Part shown: one piece after another, positions 1 to 11,065 of the stretch
How positions within the stretch are numbered: position 1 is the first letter of the stretch
Layout: each line of letters starts with the position of its first letter
Assembly (NCBI GenBank): GCA_036897485.1
Contig: JAYMTF010001701.1
Span: 1 to 21,808, forward strand
DNA from: Pelargonium nanum
Taxonomy: Eukaryota > Streptophyta > Magnoliopsida > Geraniales > Geraniaceae
Direction: 5' to 3'
Length of the DNA stretch: 21,808 bases
The notes under the pieces: model-generated
What the model was told of the DNA's origin: nothing
Databases searched by the model: none
The model's input: the letters and a program-made list of their open reading frames with translations, nothing else
Position numbers and translations under genes: made by a program

Positions 1-199
1 CCCGCGTGTTTGCGGGTTTGGGTCCGCCGCCGATGAAGCCGAGCCACTCCTCGGTGACGACGAAGGTGATGAGGAGGTCTGGTTTTGAATCGGAGAGGAG
101 CTTGCAGAGGTTCATCATCGGGTTGACGTGGCCTCGGCCGGGGTACGGCATGGCGATGACGTGGCAGGTTGCGATCGGCTCGGTTTTGGCGGTGGCCAT
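1..199 (-). CDS. UGT87A: UDP-glycosyltransferase, UGT87A type (5' part only)
   Basis: Family-1 glycosyltransferases move a sugar from a UDP-sugar to small acceptors such as flavonoids or hormones in the cytosol. The visible 66 codons run from an ATG at 199 off the left edge with no stop. Residues 15-29 read IAMPYPGRGHVNPMM, the acceptor-side motif, with the catalytic histidine at residue 24. Residues 47-57 read FVVTEEWLGFI, which I recognise from UGT87A1/UGT87A2. The C-terminal PSPG sugar-donor motif lies outside the window. I chose the ATG at 199 because it gives a usual short leader; Met17 inside the motif is too late. The exon is GC-rich compared with the AT-rich DNA upstream. The family is secure; the exact subfamily rests on remembered sequences. 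Confidence 0.85.
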   Translation of the reverse strand, partial: MATAKTEPIATCHVIAMPYPGRGHVNPMMNLCKLLSDSKPDLLITFVVTEEWLGFIGGGPKPANTR

Positions 200-400
200 G
201 GGTGTGGGCGGAGAGTGTGTCGCACGCGCCGCCGAGTGAGAGAGAGTTGGGGACTTGGAGAGGACTGTGAAGTAGAAATGACAAAAGTATGGGATTGGTG
301 CGTGTCTAGGAAGATTCTTTGATTTGGTGGAGGTGTGGAATGACTTTAATACCCCTACTTTTGTGTTTAGAATATTTAGCTTTCATGTTACAATTCTTCG

Positions 401-477
401 TGGGCCTTGATTAGTCCAAAACTAACCTTGGGCCTATAATATTGTTAGACCCAATAATAAGCTATAATATTGGCCCA
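401..477. promoter_or_regulatory. site II-type (TGGGCC) element cluster upstream of UGT87A
   Basis: TGGGCC occurs at 401-406 and 429-434, and its complement GGCCCA at 472-477, about 200-280 bp upstream of the UGT87A ATG. Such elements are bound by TCP factors in many plant promoters. Binding here is inferred from the motif alone. Confidence 0.35.
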
Positions 478-939
478 ATAAATTGGAATACAATTAGGAT
501 CGAACAATTTGAACTCAAACTTCCAGACACTCGAAATTTTATCCGACCAATTTTCGGGTCAAGATCATCTTGTGAAATCCGGGTACGATCGAATTGGGTG
601 AACTAGTACATATTTGCACATTTTATCTCTAAATAATCCACGACATAAAACCGGGATAAATCTTAACCCATATTGAAACCCGAAATTGTCACCTCTAGAT
701 AGTACCAATCAGAATCAATCATTTTCAGATTAGGCCCAGAAAAAGACACTGGAGCCTGAACTCAACTGATGCAAAACTGTCCAAATAGCAACAAGTCCAC
801 TGCTATTGCCATTCTTTTGCTTAAAGCCCAGTAGGACCACTTTTTAATAGCTCATGGACCACCTCACACTTAGAAAAAGTGAAGGAAAAAAAATACACTA
901 ACTTTTGTCACCATACTATAATAAAACAATTACATAAGG

Positions 940-1315
940 ACAATGGGAATAAAAGTAAGTAAAATAAAGGTAACTTTAAATGATTTTGACAGATTCTAAA
1001 GATACATTCATGAGTTATGGTCTTTTAGAAATTAATTATTGCATAAATCATTCTTGCAAGTACATTAAAATTGTATTTAGTTTATGAGTTAACATCTTAT
1101 ATTTTGTTAAAGAGAAATATAATTTATGAATTCGAATGAGTACTGACAAAATAAACTCAAATTCACTAATATGGAATAATTAAGTAAAATAAAGCTAACT
1201 TGAAATTATTATGATAAACTCTAAAGCAACGCTAGTGTGATTTGGCCTTCTAAAATTAGTTATTTCATAAGAGATGATCACAAGTGTATTGAACTTATAT
1301 TCACATTTGTCTAGT
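940..1315 (+). repeat. diverged direct repeat, two copies about 225 bp apart
   Basis: About 940-1090 and 1165-1315 can be aligned by eye. Both contain AAGTAAAATAAAG (957 and 1182), then CTAAAG, then TTCTAAAATTAGTTATT or a close variant, then a CAAGT...ATTGAA-like stretch. The copies differ by many substitutions and small indels. They could be remnants of a mobile element or an old local duplication. Confidence 0.5.
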
Positions 1316-1993
1316 GCAGAGGAAATGGATTCAAATTAGATTGGATAATTTAAGTTTAAATTACCGACAGTTGACCATAATTTTGTGGTTGGATCACATA
1401 ATATAGATACAATCAATATTTTCTTCGGTCGTGCTAACTCTCACATTATATACTAAAAATTTGAAACTCCATACAAAAGTTACAGTCAGCATCTCTAACA
1501 AATTGAGTTGATTTATGTATTTTTAACTTTTAATTCAAATCACTAGCTCTGTAGTTCGAATCTTGGATCGAGGAAGGGATATTATGATAATTTTAACGTT
1601 TTCTTTTGTTCCAACTTTATGAAAATTGTTAAAAGTAAAACTACGAGTGTTTTATTATATATATTGACCTACCAAGTGGACAATAGTAATTGCCATATAT
1701 AGCCACAATCTTCCATCTCATTTCTTCCATGGCTCTTACTTTGTATGGTAAAAAATGGTAATAGACATTGAAAAAAAGAATCACAAAAGTAGAGAAACAA
1801 ATGTAATAGAAAGGAAAAAAAAAAGAACAAGAGATGGGCCACTAGCTAGTTGATATTTGACATAAGGTTTTGATGACCAATAAGGTTCATGTCACTAAGT
1901 GACAACAACATACCATACTATTATTGGTGAGGTACATGACATATAGAAGCTTCATGAGAAAAGTGGTCACAATAAAGAAAATATTTTTTGGAA

Positions 1994-2009
1994 TTTATTT
2001 TATTTTATT
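1994..2009 (-). terminator. candidate poly(A) signals of the CCT gene
   Basis: The minus strand carries three AATAAA hexamers (plus-strand TTTATT at 1994, 1999 and 2004), about 220-235 nt past the CCT stop codon. That is a plausible 3' UTR length. The region is AT-rich, so chance occurrence is possible. Confidence 0.4.
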
Positions 2010-2227
2010 TTACTTTTGTGTGTGTTGGTGTTATTGTTGGGACCATTTATGAAGAGATATTTTTTTTTGTTGATATTTTTTTTGTTTCTCATACATATGA
2101 TATATAACAAACAACAAGAAAGTACAAAGCACATGCAATTTGCAAAAATGAAAAGTGCAAGATCCTTGAGGACTTGGAGAAGTAAGATATTTTCTTTTTC
2201 TTGTTCTTAGATATTTCAGAGCTCATC

Positions 2228-3743
2228 TCATGACCCACCTCTTTTTACAAAACGACCCTGCAACAATCAATTTATTTCAAATTAAAACAAAACTCAACAA
2301 AATTGAATTACTAATAAATAAGTATACGCGACAACATAAATGCTTGTTGTTTTGTTATTACTTTTTAACAATACGAACGAAAACTATATAGTTGTTACAA
2401 ACGTTGTTTTAGTTTAATATCTAAAGACGAGAAAATAGCAACAAAAAAATGAAAAGTTAATGACGCTAACCTTGAGTCTTGGTCTTTTATCTGCGTTGAG
2501 CTTTCGGACTTGGTACCTTATTTTCTTCGAGAACAATCTGTTCTGACGCTTCTCTTTGTACCTAAGAACACTTGCTTCTCTTCTACTACTTCTCTCCTCT
2601 TCCATTACCGGCACTTCTCCCATCTTTCATGTCATAATTTAGATAAAAATCATACAATCAATAAACCCATAGTTACGCAAACGTTAATCATGGAGTTCAT
2701 TCAGTTAAGATTTTCACGATCAGTTAGTTGAAACTCATCTACGTACTGAACTGGAACACATAATCATATCAAAATTTATTGAAGGCTCTACGCCCACGTT
2801 TTTTTAAGGCATATATAAATAATATTTGTTTTGAGTTAAAAAAGACAATAAAATAATAATATTTGTTTTCATTTAGTCCCAACCGAGCTTCCAACTTATA
2901 TCTTTTAGATGCGTGAAAATTTTGTAAATAAGAGTTTTTACTAGTTACTCTCTCCTACCCAAAATAATGGTTCACTTTCTAAAGTAAATGTGTATATCAA
3001 AATATGACAATTATTTGAAACAAAGGAAATACTACAATCATCAACAAAACATGCACCCAACTAAATATCTCACTACTCATTGGTTGAACCTCAACCAACA
3101 AAACAAAAACACACGATCATGTTAAAATTTCTCGAATGCGCTCTCTGCCCAAAAATTTAGTGGTGGTCGCGGATGTAACTATACTAAAAATTACTTTTTT
3201 AAGAAAAAAAAGCCTAAATTTAAAAGGTGTTGCTACAAATATAAAAATCTCAAACAAAACAAAATATCATAAGATTAAACTTTCTTTTTAAGAAAAAAAA
3301 AAAAAGAAGAAGAATGGGAATGAGAATATACTAACATAGCAAACATTGTTTGAAGAAGCCATGGAAAGAGAAGAATGATCCGCCCAAAGAGAGCCACGAT
3401 CCGACCAAGCATCCAACACTTCTTGATAATTCAAATTCAGACACAATCTCTTCTCTTCCTCTTCATTAATTTCCCAAAACCCAACATTTTCTTTTTTCAC
3501 ATCAACAACATTATCCAATACTAATTCCTCTTCTTTTGGAAACTCCAAATCCATAAAATCCCAGCAGCTCACCAGCTCCGAAAACTCCTCCTCGTCTTCT
3601 TCGATTCCCAAAAAGCCCTCCAAATCATCCATAATATCATCAATACTCTCAATCTGATCATCGTCGACATTGCGATGAGGCACTTGTTGCTCTTGTTCTT
3701 GCTCTTCCTCTTTTGGGTTTCTTAAGAAAGACCCATACACCAT
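2228..3743 (-). CDS. CCT-domain transcriptional regulator without B-box (three exons)
   Basis: The CCT domain (CONSTANS, CO-like, TOC1) acts in nuclear import and in DNA or NF-Y binding. Exons: 3743-3336, 2623-2471 and 2257-2228, joined in phase 0, giving 196 residues. Residues 12-57 are very acidic (Glu/Asp/Gln). Residues 100-116 carry [17 protein letters not shown], typical of CCT proteins outside the B-box group. The CCT domain spans about 151-193, starting [12 protein letters not shown] and ending GRFVKR, followed by GGS and the stop. The last exon has only ten codons and completes the domain. Exon 2 is bounded by an AG at 2625-2624 and the donor AAG/GTTAGC; exon 3 follows TTGTTGCAG. Exon 1 could end at 3345 (GTTTGC donor) instead of 3336 (GTTAGT), also in frame. 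It resembles CIA2-like and FITNESS-like CCT proteins; in Arabidopsis, from memory, FITNESS neighbours DFO. Confidence 0.88.
2945..3032. mobile_element. short Stowaway-like MITE relic in intron 1 of the CCT gene
   Basis: The left end reads CTCTCTCCTACCCAAAATA, close to the Stowaway terminus CTCCCTCCGTCCCAAAATA. The right end (ATTTGAAACAAAGGAAATA) is an approximate inverted match. The whole is only about 85 bp, so it is probably internally deleted. It lies within intron 1 (2624-3335). Confidence 0.4.
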
Positions 3744-4114
3744 TTTTTTTCTTCTTTTTTTGCTTATCTCTATTTTTGCTCATTCCTTTTATGTACATAT
3801 AATATTTTTTTTTTTTATGGATAATAGTTTGGGATTTATTTTTATTTTTGTGTTTTATCCTACGTGGAATCTTATCTTCTGTGTATCGATTGGTGCATGG
3901 TATGTTTGGTTTGTGATTGGTCAGTATTGTCCAGCTAGGACTGGTGGTGGGACCACCGACTGTTTTAAGTTTAAACTTGAAAATGAATAAACACGCACGT
4001 GCGATATAAAATTCACAAAGGTCAACTAGTGACCTACTATTTGTGGTCCAGAGTCCAAATCCTTTGGGTTTCTATTTTTAAATGTTTCATAACAGCGAAT
4101 CAGTGAGTGACTTA

Positions 4115-4160
4115 TGGGCCAAGGCCCATTTAGATTTTGAGTCAATAACACTGGGCCCAT
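4115..4160. promoter_or_regulatory. site II-type elements upstream of the CCT gene
   Basis: TGGGCC at 4115-4120 faces GGCCCA at 4123-4128, forming a near palindrome. A third site, TGGGCCCA, is at 4152-4159. They lie about 370-415 bp upstream of the CCT ATG. TCP binding is inferred from the motif. Confidence 0.35.
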
Positions 4161-4207
4161 TAGAAAATGAAATATAAATTTGTCAATTCTTTTGTTATCT
4201 TTGTCAA

Positions 4208-4380
4208 AAAAAAAAAAAAAAAAATTTGTCAAATCTATGTAATAGAAAATATTATTAAATTAATAACATTTTTTGTTTTGAAAAAACATACCACAATACT
4301 AAGGCTTGTACCTGATACCTCAAGGGGATCAAGTGTCTTAAACCACTTGCCCCAGTGGTTCTAATAACATGACATACCAA
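4208..4380 (-). mobile_element. tRNA-derived SINE-like relic
   Basis: On the minus strand an A-box-like TGGGGCAAGTGG (4354-4343) is followed 42 nt later by a B-box-like GGTACAAGCCT (4312-4302). Between them is AAGACACTTGATCCCCTT, which I associate with the 5' part of plant SINEs. TTGTCAA occurs at 4381-4387 on one side and at 4226-4232 and 4201-4207 on the other, so target-site duplications are plausible. The last two flank a run of 19 A (4206-4224). The left end is uncertain between 4208 and 4233. Confidence 0.5.
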
Positions 4381-6498
4381 TTGTCAATGATTTGTGCGAT
4401 TTACAGTATCTAATTGTACGATATGTCTTGAAAACCCGGCAATGTGAAGTTACATTAAGGGTTGCATAATGTGAAGGAACAATTGTAGGAAGTTGAAAAT
4501 ATGGATCTGCTTAATTTTTCCATCTCTCTCTCGAAAGAAGAGTTGATTTTGCACAACTTTCATTTTCAAATGCCAAGAGTGTTTTTCTAGTAGATACTGT
4601 GAATTATTTGAAATAAAGCAACAAGGATAAAATAGTCAAATATACAAATTATGGCTCCAAACACATGGTCCATATATATTCCTTGTTAGATGTAGAAAGA
4701 TGCTTGATTATGACTTAAGTATGTTGAACTATTATTCTATCAAAAAATTATAAATAGGATAATTGAGTTACATAATTGAGATTGATGTGATGTCTTTTTT
4801 TTCTCTCTCTCTTCATATATATCTTGAAGCCAAACTTTATTTTAAATTGAATTTTAGAAGTATATGGTATATCTTACTAAGAATGCAGTATATGTTTTGT
4901 TCCAAAATGGGTTTATTAGTTTCATTTTAAAGAAAAAATAGTTTGTGTTGTAAATTTATTTTTGTATTATGATCATTATCATATGTTGCAACAAACTCAA
5001 TGAATAGTGATACTAACTTATTATATCGATATTATTGGTAATTCAATGAAAAATGGACATATTTTTCTCTCAATAATATATCAAATAATTATTTTTTTCT
5101 TATTTGAAGATTTAACTTCATAAATATTTTAAAATTAATTAGTTGAACCTACAATTTAATTAATTTTATAAATAACTAAACAAGCATACCCTAATTTTTA
5201 ATGTCAACTTGAATTCATACCCAAGTAATTATAAAATTCTGACAAATTATTCCAAATATATTAAATTGGTAGTAAGATTCTTCTCCCATTAACAGACCAC
5301 TTCTTTGTAATATTAATGTTGTCTCTCACGTGAACAAACCAAACCAAACCAAACCATTCCATGTTAATGTAATAAAGCCGTGTTGCCATATTCTTCACCA
5401 CCAGCTTGTATTGCAACACCAATACAGCCTCTCAACAGATAAGAATCAGCAAATCGAAACTGCATCTAATTAATCTATACGCGTTATTGCTAGGAATTAG
5501 TAATGAGAGGGTTTGCTTTGAAACTAAGTCATGCTTGTCACCAATATTAGTACATATTATCAGGAAAAGATCTCACAATTCGGGTTTCAGATTGAAAATG
5601 CATTACCCGGCTCATCCCCAAAGTGCCGCAAGTTGCAGATTTCAATTTTTTAGTACAAAATGTGTGGGTTGTGATCCTATAAAAACTGATCAAGTCTGTT
5701 TCATGCGATCCGAACTCACAAAAATACAAATTGAGGGTCAGATTTCCATAATTTTGTGTTCAAATTGTTAGCTCGGTCATAGAGCCATAATTAAGGTGAG
5801 TCTTAAGACGAGGCTCACAGGCTTTGCACCTTGTAGTCTTTAGGCAACATTCATCAAATTCACAATTAAGTGTACGTTTAGGTACAAGGCGTCTAAAGTG
5901 AAATTATCGGTTAAATTTATCAAAACATAGACTTTATAACACTAAAATGGTGTGTTTGAATACTACAAGAATCAATGATCGATAATTTTGAGATATAGTT
6001 TGCCGATCAATACATGTCTATAGTTAAATTTAATTTATAATGTGGCTCTTTATTTTATCATATTGAAACTCAACTGCACTTTAACATCGAAACCTTATTG
6101 CACATTAGTGCGACTCGCACCATTAACTATTACGCAGAGAGCTGCTTCAGTTATTACTCGACATATCTTCGCGTGTCAGTATCTCCGCCTTGTAAAATAT
6201 AATTAAGTATACGAACCAAGTTGAGATGTCAACTATAGAGGGTTTTGCCGATAACGTCCAAATCAAGAAAAAAGCTAAACATTGGCATAAACAAAGAGAA
6301 GAAAAAAAACCCTAGCTTACGCTATCTCTCACATGCAAGGGTTGACCCATTAAACTCTTGTGCACTTCAATATATACACACACCTGTTCCCAGCTGCAAA
6401 TGTCTCAATAACCATTCACAATCACAAACACAAAACAGTCCATAAACACTAGAGAGCATTTCATTAACATTAAAAAAAAACAAAAATCCCAAGCTAAT

Positions 6499-7526
6499 TT
6501 AAGTCCATAGAGACTCAGTCTTGAGAGGGTCCTGAATTACATTGCTAGAAGAAGCAAAGCTCAAGTACTGAGGAAGGTTAGTGAAGTTATTGGCAGCAGA
6601 TAAGAGAAGAGACTTGTCGTCTTGGTGAAGATTATGATGATCCATTTGAGTTATTGGCAAGTTGGGTTGTTCCTGTTGCATCTGGATACATAGAATCTCT
6701 GCTTGAGCCACTGCGAGCTGCATTTGCAGCTGCGAAACTTGGTTTTGCAGGTACGAGATTGCTCCTACGCATCCATAAACTGGGTCTCGTACCCTGGCGT
6801 TTGCCTCGTACACCAGGCTGCTCACGGCGTCTGCTCTTTGATGGATCGGAAGCTCCTGAAAGAAGAAAAGAAAGAATCAAAAACTTGTTTCGAAACAGTG
6901 CTACTTGCCATGCACATATATAGTTCTTGACATGTTTATGATACAGTCCGCAATGTTAACATTTGTTAGGTATTAGTATCAATCAAAAGAAATGACATTT
7001 TTTTTCTCGTGTAATGAATCATGATCATTGAATTGTAGCAAATGACTAAAATGACCGTTTGATAGCAAAAAATCAGATGATAAATTGATTGTCAACTCAG
7101 TTACATGAGCAAATAAATGTGATATGAGTACGTGCATTCATGTACCTATCGTGCTCTTTTTTTTTTAATGCTATGCCAACAAAATGGATAGAAAAACCAT
7201 GGACGCTAATCTGGGGACCATTTTGGTCGGTTTTCAGTAGTTGAAGTACTAAACTGGTTGATTTTTGAAGGTCAAGAGACCGTTTTGATAGTTTTTTTGT
7301 CTAAAAATATAGTTGAAACAAGTGTGCATATAGAGACAAAAGAAAGAGAGAGAGAGAGATTGAGACCAACCTGCAACATTTTGCTAACATTGCTAGCACC
7401 AAAGACCTTGTGAACAATGGCAAACTTGTGAGGGTCATCGGAGGGGAAGTAAGGAGCGAAGATACAGTCCTTGGCGCAGCGGCGTCTCAACAGCTTGCAG
7501 GAGGCACAAGGCGAAGAACCACCCAT
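6499..7526 (-). CDS. LBD12: LOB-domain transcription factor, class I, LBD12-like (two exons)
   Basis: LOB-domain proteins are plant-specific nuclear DNA-binding regulators of lateral-organ boundaries and development. Exons: 7526-7371 (52 codons, donor CTGCAG/GTTGGT) and 6855-6499 (acceptor TTTCAG/GAGCTT), joined in phase 0 into 170 residues. The zinc-finger-like motif is C7-X2-C10-X6-C17-X3-C21. The GAS block runs through about residues 42-80, ending ARVRDPVYG. The LX6LX3LX6-hydrophobic coiled coil is L88, L95, L99, I106, as in class I proteins. The intron falls after MLQ, the conserved position in the family. The tail DPLKTESLWT matches what I recall of LBD12, and the UGT87A neighbour agrees with the Arabidopsis LBD12-UGT87A2 pair. 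LBD1 or LBD11 are the alternatives. Confidence 0.92.
7345..7359 (+). repeat. (GA)n microsatellite in the LBD12 intron
   Basis: A short AG/GA dinucleotide run lies just inside the 5' splice site of the LBD12 intron (6856-7370). On the transcribed strand it is a CT run about 10 nt after the donor. Confidence 0.8.
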
Positions 7527-7662
7527 TTTTGTGACCTAAACACAAAGGTTTTGGTTTGATATTGGGAAGAGTTGAAGGGAAGGTATAGGAGGTGACTCAG
7601 AATATATGGTTTAGGAGTGCGAGAAGGTTAATTAGAGACGAAGACAAAGAGCCAAAGAAGCA

Positions 7663-7670
7663 TATTTATA
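7663..7670 (-). promoter_or_regulatory. TATA box of LBD12
   Basis: The minus strand reads TATAAATA here, about 140 nt upstream of the LBD12 ATG. This fits a core promoter with a leader of about 105-110 nt. Confidence 0.55.
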
Positions 7671-9815
7671 GTGGTTGATGAGGAGACTGGGATGGTGTAG
7701 AATGGATCCACATGTTTCATTTGAAAATGATAGATTTTTGGTAATTTAAAAACAAGGAGAATTCAATTGAGAGGGAGGACTTATGGACTAAGATATTCCC
7801 GAGTGTGGAAGCAAAACACCAACAACTATAATAACAGCAATTAAATAGGTAAATTTACTATTTTGGACATTGATAGAATACAAAGTAGTGTTAACAAATA
7901 ATAAATGAGAATTAGACTAATTTTCTCAATTTTGTAAAAGTAAATACAAGTTAATCAAGACAAATTTTCTTTCTTATACCTCCATGTGCTCATTTTGTAA
8001 CAAATTAATTCGAACAGTTTTAAATAATATCATGACTAATTATATTCATGCAAAACTAACTAATAAAAAGGAAAAAAGAAAGCACTTAGTTTAAAATAAT
8101 TTTGTTTAGGAAAAGCACACATGATCACTCATTTTGTGAAATATTAAATTTCAATCACATGTCTGTTATTAATTAGCAGTTATCATATGTACTCTTATAA
8201 TCTTTGTGTAACTCTTATTTCAAAAAAGAAAATAACTTTTTCATATAAAAATGACATTCAATTTTCAAAACGACCGTCGATGAAAAAAGAATCAAGTGCT
8301 AAATCCGCCACCACCTCCATTACATGAAGAAATACGTGTGATGAACTCACATATACTAATTTGTCTATCCTAAAATGAATTGAAATTTCTGTAGTGGAAC
8401 TAGTGAGCATTAATGCATACGTGTGAGTCCAAATACACTAATTTTGTATACATAAATGGTTAGTTTTAATGGTAAGCAGTGATGCATATTGCTTAAAACC
8501 AGGGGCATTTTTGTCATTCACTAGTTAAACGAATCCGAATGAAGAAAGAGAAAGGAAGAGGGTGAAGGTTGACCACCGCCTCGGCGCGTGGATAGGTTGG
8601 CAATCCATGCAGTCGTGAGCTTCTCACGTTCTCGTTTGACTCTTCTATACTTCTAGGTTGAGATAATATTATATATATATATACACTGTTTAATTAATTA
8701 ATAAACAACTATCTAAATATGTGCTAATATAAAAATAATAAAGTTGAAGGAGCAATTAATGTAGGGGAGTTACTAAGGTTAGGAGTAGTTAATATAAATG
8801 GGAAAAGATGTGAAACCCTAACCCGGACCAAGACTCCGAGAGAGATGGGTTTCAACGTGAATGTCTGTTGGCGGACATTCACATGGAAATATACATATGT
8901 TTTCTCTCTCACACTCTCACTAACTATTTTTATGTTTTTTGAAATGTAGTATTCACAAAACACATTGATTGATCAACCAAAAAAAAAAGCCTAATAATTT
9001 GCATTACGATGCATCTTTAATGAGAGAGCTCACAAACCCAAAATATTGGCATATATGTGTGCTCTTTTCTATTTTTGTTGGGTCCCAGGAACTAAAAGCT
9101 CACTAACTAATTAAGTTACTAATTTCAAATCATTGTTACTAATTACTGTTCTTATGGGTAGTTGACAAAACAGTGAAATGAGCAGTTATGGAGGTTTCAC
9201 TGGCAAAGCAATGGTGGACATATGGAGATGTGAGTGAATAACAGAGTGGGACAGATAGGAGCTAAACTGGTCTTCTGTGTTTACACTACTGTTTGCAGCT
9301 TGTACCACATTTGTCCTTGTAAAGGGCATGTGTGTGACTTGTGGAATATTATATTCTATACAAATGTGACAAACATAAAGAGCCCTAAGCTAATTGTTAT
9401 TAGTTGTGGCTAATTGTAATGTTGTTTTGGGTTTGACTACAAGTGTCCATGTATCCCACAAATGGAGATGAGACCATTACTGTTCAACAAGGAGAGCGAT
9501 GTTGTCAAATCTAGTACATGTAAAATAATGCATATGTTTTTTATGTGAACTAATGCGGTCTTTCAATTTAAGTATAGGTTTCAAAATTAAAAAAATATTA
9601 CACTTGCTTGACCAGCACCTAATTGGTAACACGTTGTTAATAATGTTTTATAGTTATATTAAGTTTAAGAATTTATTCTAGAATTAGAAAATTCTACTTA
9701 TGTTTAAGGTTCCACAATGGATGCACCACATCTACATGAGCAATAAGCTGTATCTATAAATGCACAAATGAGAATTTTTTGAGTATGGTGTGTTGTCTTG
9801 ATGAATTATTGATTA

Positions 9816-9979
9816 CTTTCTCAATCTCAACATGATTTTTATTTTGAAAAAAAATAAATAGAAATTAGTTAGTGTTATTATATCTCATACATATTTAACA
9901 TCTTAATAAATAAAAATGACTTTCATTTTGAGAAAAATATACCAGACAAACATGATACATATTTTAAGACGGAGATAGT
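9816..9979. mobile_element. Stowaway-like MITE (degenerate copy)
   Basis: A TA at 9814-9815 precedes CTTTCTCAATCTC. The right end, read on the minus strand, is CTATCTCCGTCTTAAAATA, close to the Stowaway terminus. Internal pieces such as TTAGTTAGTGTTATTATATCTC and AATAAATAAAAATGACTTTC recur in the other copies of this window. Confidence 0.5.
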
Positions 9980-10716
9980 GCATAATTTGTAGGAGTCAGA
10001 GAGTGCAACAACTCAATTGGAGTCTAGTTGCATTTTTTCTCTTTCTCAACTACTCGAATACGAGATTTCATGTGTAAAAATCTACCTCTCTCAGCCCTTG
10101 AAAATTTGGTATAAATAAAACAAGTATTGTAACTCTTAAGTATAATTTCAGCTCCAGAGACATTCTAATGAGAAAAAAAGTAGGCCACATTAACTGAACT
10201 ACATAAATTCAGTCAAATGTTCTGTTATTAGTCTTTTACCGTTATAACACATATACTCTTAGGCCTCAGCAATGGTTATGAAGAGAATTTTCTGAATAGT
10301 CAATTATCTCAACCCAGTTGTTGCCATGTTATGTTGTATCAATGAAGTTACATATTCGCATATTCAAGTTGTCAATCTCATTTCATTAAAATAATTAGTA
10401 TAATTCACAAGGTAATTAATGTGACCCAGTTAATGAGATCCGACATGAAGCTGTATAAGGATTATTTAAAGGATACCAAATTCGAGAGAGATTGAAACTA
10501 AAATTATAGAAGTTGTAGAACCCTAAGACCTATTCCCAGTCTAGCATTTAATGCCCTCCACATGATTCCAAGCTTCTAATCTTCAGTTCCGAGGAAAACA
10601 GCTCTGTTTCCCTAGTTGTCATCGAATATATATGTATTTATCTTTCTTTTCTTACATGTACTTGTCTTCTAAATCAAGTCTATGTTTTTTGTGTGGCAAA
10701 TTATAGATAAACACTA

Positions 10717-10935
10717 CCCATCTCAAAATAAGACTGTTGTTTCGGGTGAATTATTGTTTCAAAATGAGTGTTTTGTTTTCTTTTTTAGAAAATTGATTAT
10801 ACATGAATTTTATATTAAGTTAGTTAGTATGATATCTCTTTAATTTGTTATAACACATAATCATGAGAACACATGAGTAGATATATTAATCAGACTAACT
10901 TCTCTTTAATATTTCTTAAAATAAAAAAATGACTC
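10717..10935. mobile_element. Stowaway-like MITE (diverged copy)
   Basis: The left part has CATCTCAAAATAAGAC and the interior has TTTTTTAGAAAATTGATTATACATG and TTAGTTAGTATGATATCTC. The same internal blocks occur in the copies at 9816, 11066, 13341 and 13692. The right terminus is eroded, so the boundaries are approximate. Confidence 0.45.
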
Positions 10936-11065
10936 TAACTATAATGATAAGTAGAACTGATAATTCAAATTTCAATTTGAAAAGACTTAAATGACTTGAC
11001 CCACAAGAGATGCGTGTCCATGCAGGTCTAGAGCCACAATCTTTTTTGTAAAAAATGTTTATATA

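Larger units (their letters stand above)
200..2227. other. intergenic, UGT87A promoter side and CCT gene 3' side
   Basis: There is no supportable gene in these 2.0 kb. The part next to 199 should hold the UGT87A promoter; several GGCCCA/TGGGCC elements lie at 401-477. A diverged direct repeat occupies about 940-1315. The right end holds the 3' flank of the CCT gene with clustered poly(A) signals. The plus-strand reading frame at 2016-2210 is a low-complexity Phe/Leu run with no family look. Confidence 0.6.
3744..6498. other. intergenic, CCT promoter side and LBD12 3' side
   Basis: These 2.75 kb contain no gene I can support. Close to 3744 lies the CCT gene's leader and promoter, with pyrimidine runs and site II elements at 4115-4160. 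A SINE-like relic sits at about 4208-4380. A G-box CACGTG at 5327-5332 is followed by four AACCA units at 5336-5356. The plus-strand reading frame at 5406-5771 (121 codons) has no recognisable domain. The rest is AT-rich and unremarkable. Confidence 0.6.

Noticed and set aside
6-239. Plus-strand open frame over the UGT87A exon
   Set aside because: It is the complement of a clear glycosyltransferase exon and has no family signature.
5406-5771. Plus-strand frame of 121 codons
   Set aside because: It has no recognisable domain, no good start context and ordinary AT-rich composition; another open frame lies on its opposite strand.
5780-5900. Possible second SINE because of AAGGTGAGTCTTAAGACGAGGC and ACAAGGCGTCT
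   Set aside because: I could not find A and B boxes at proper spacing or flanking duplications.
8724-8963. Minus-strand frame of 79 codons
   Set aside because: Low information content and no domain; it covers the short hairpin and the telo-box-like site.
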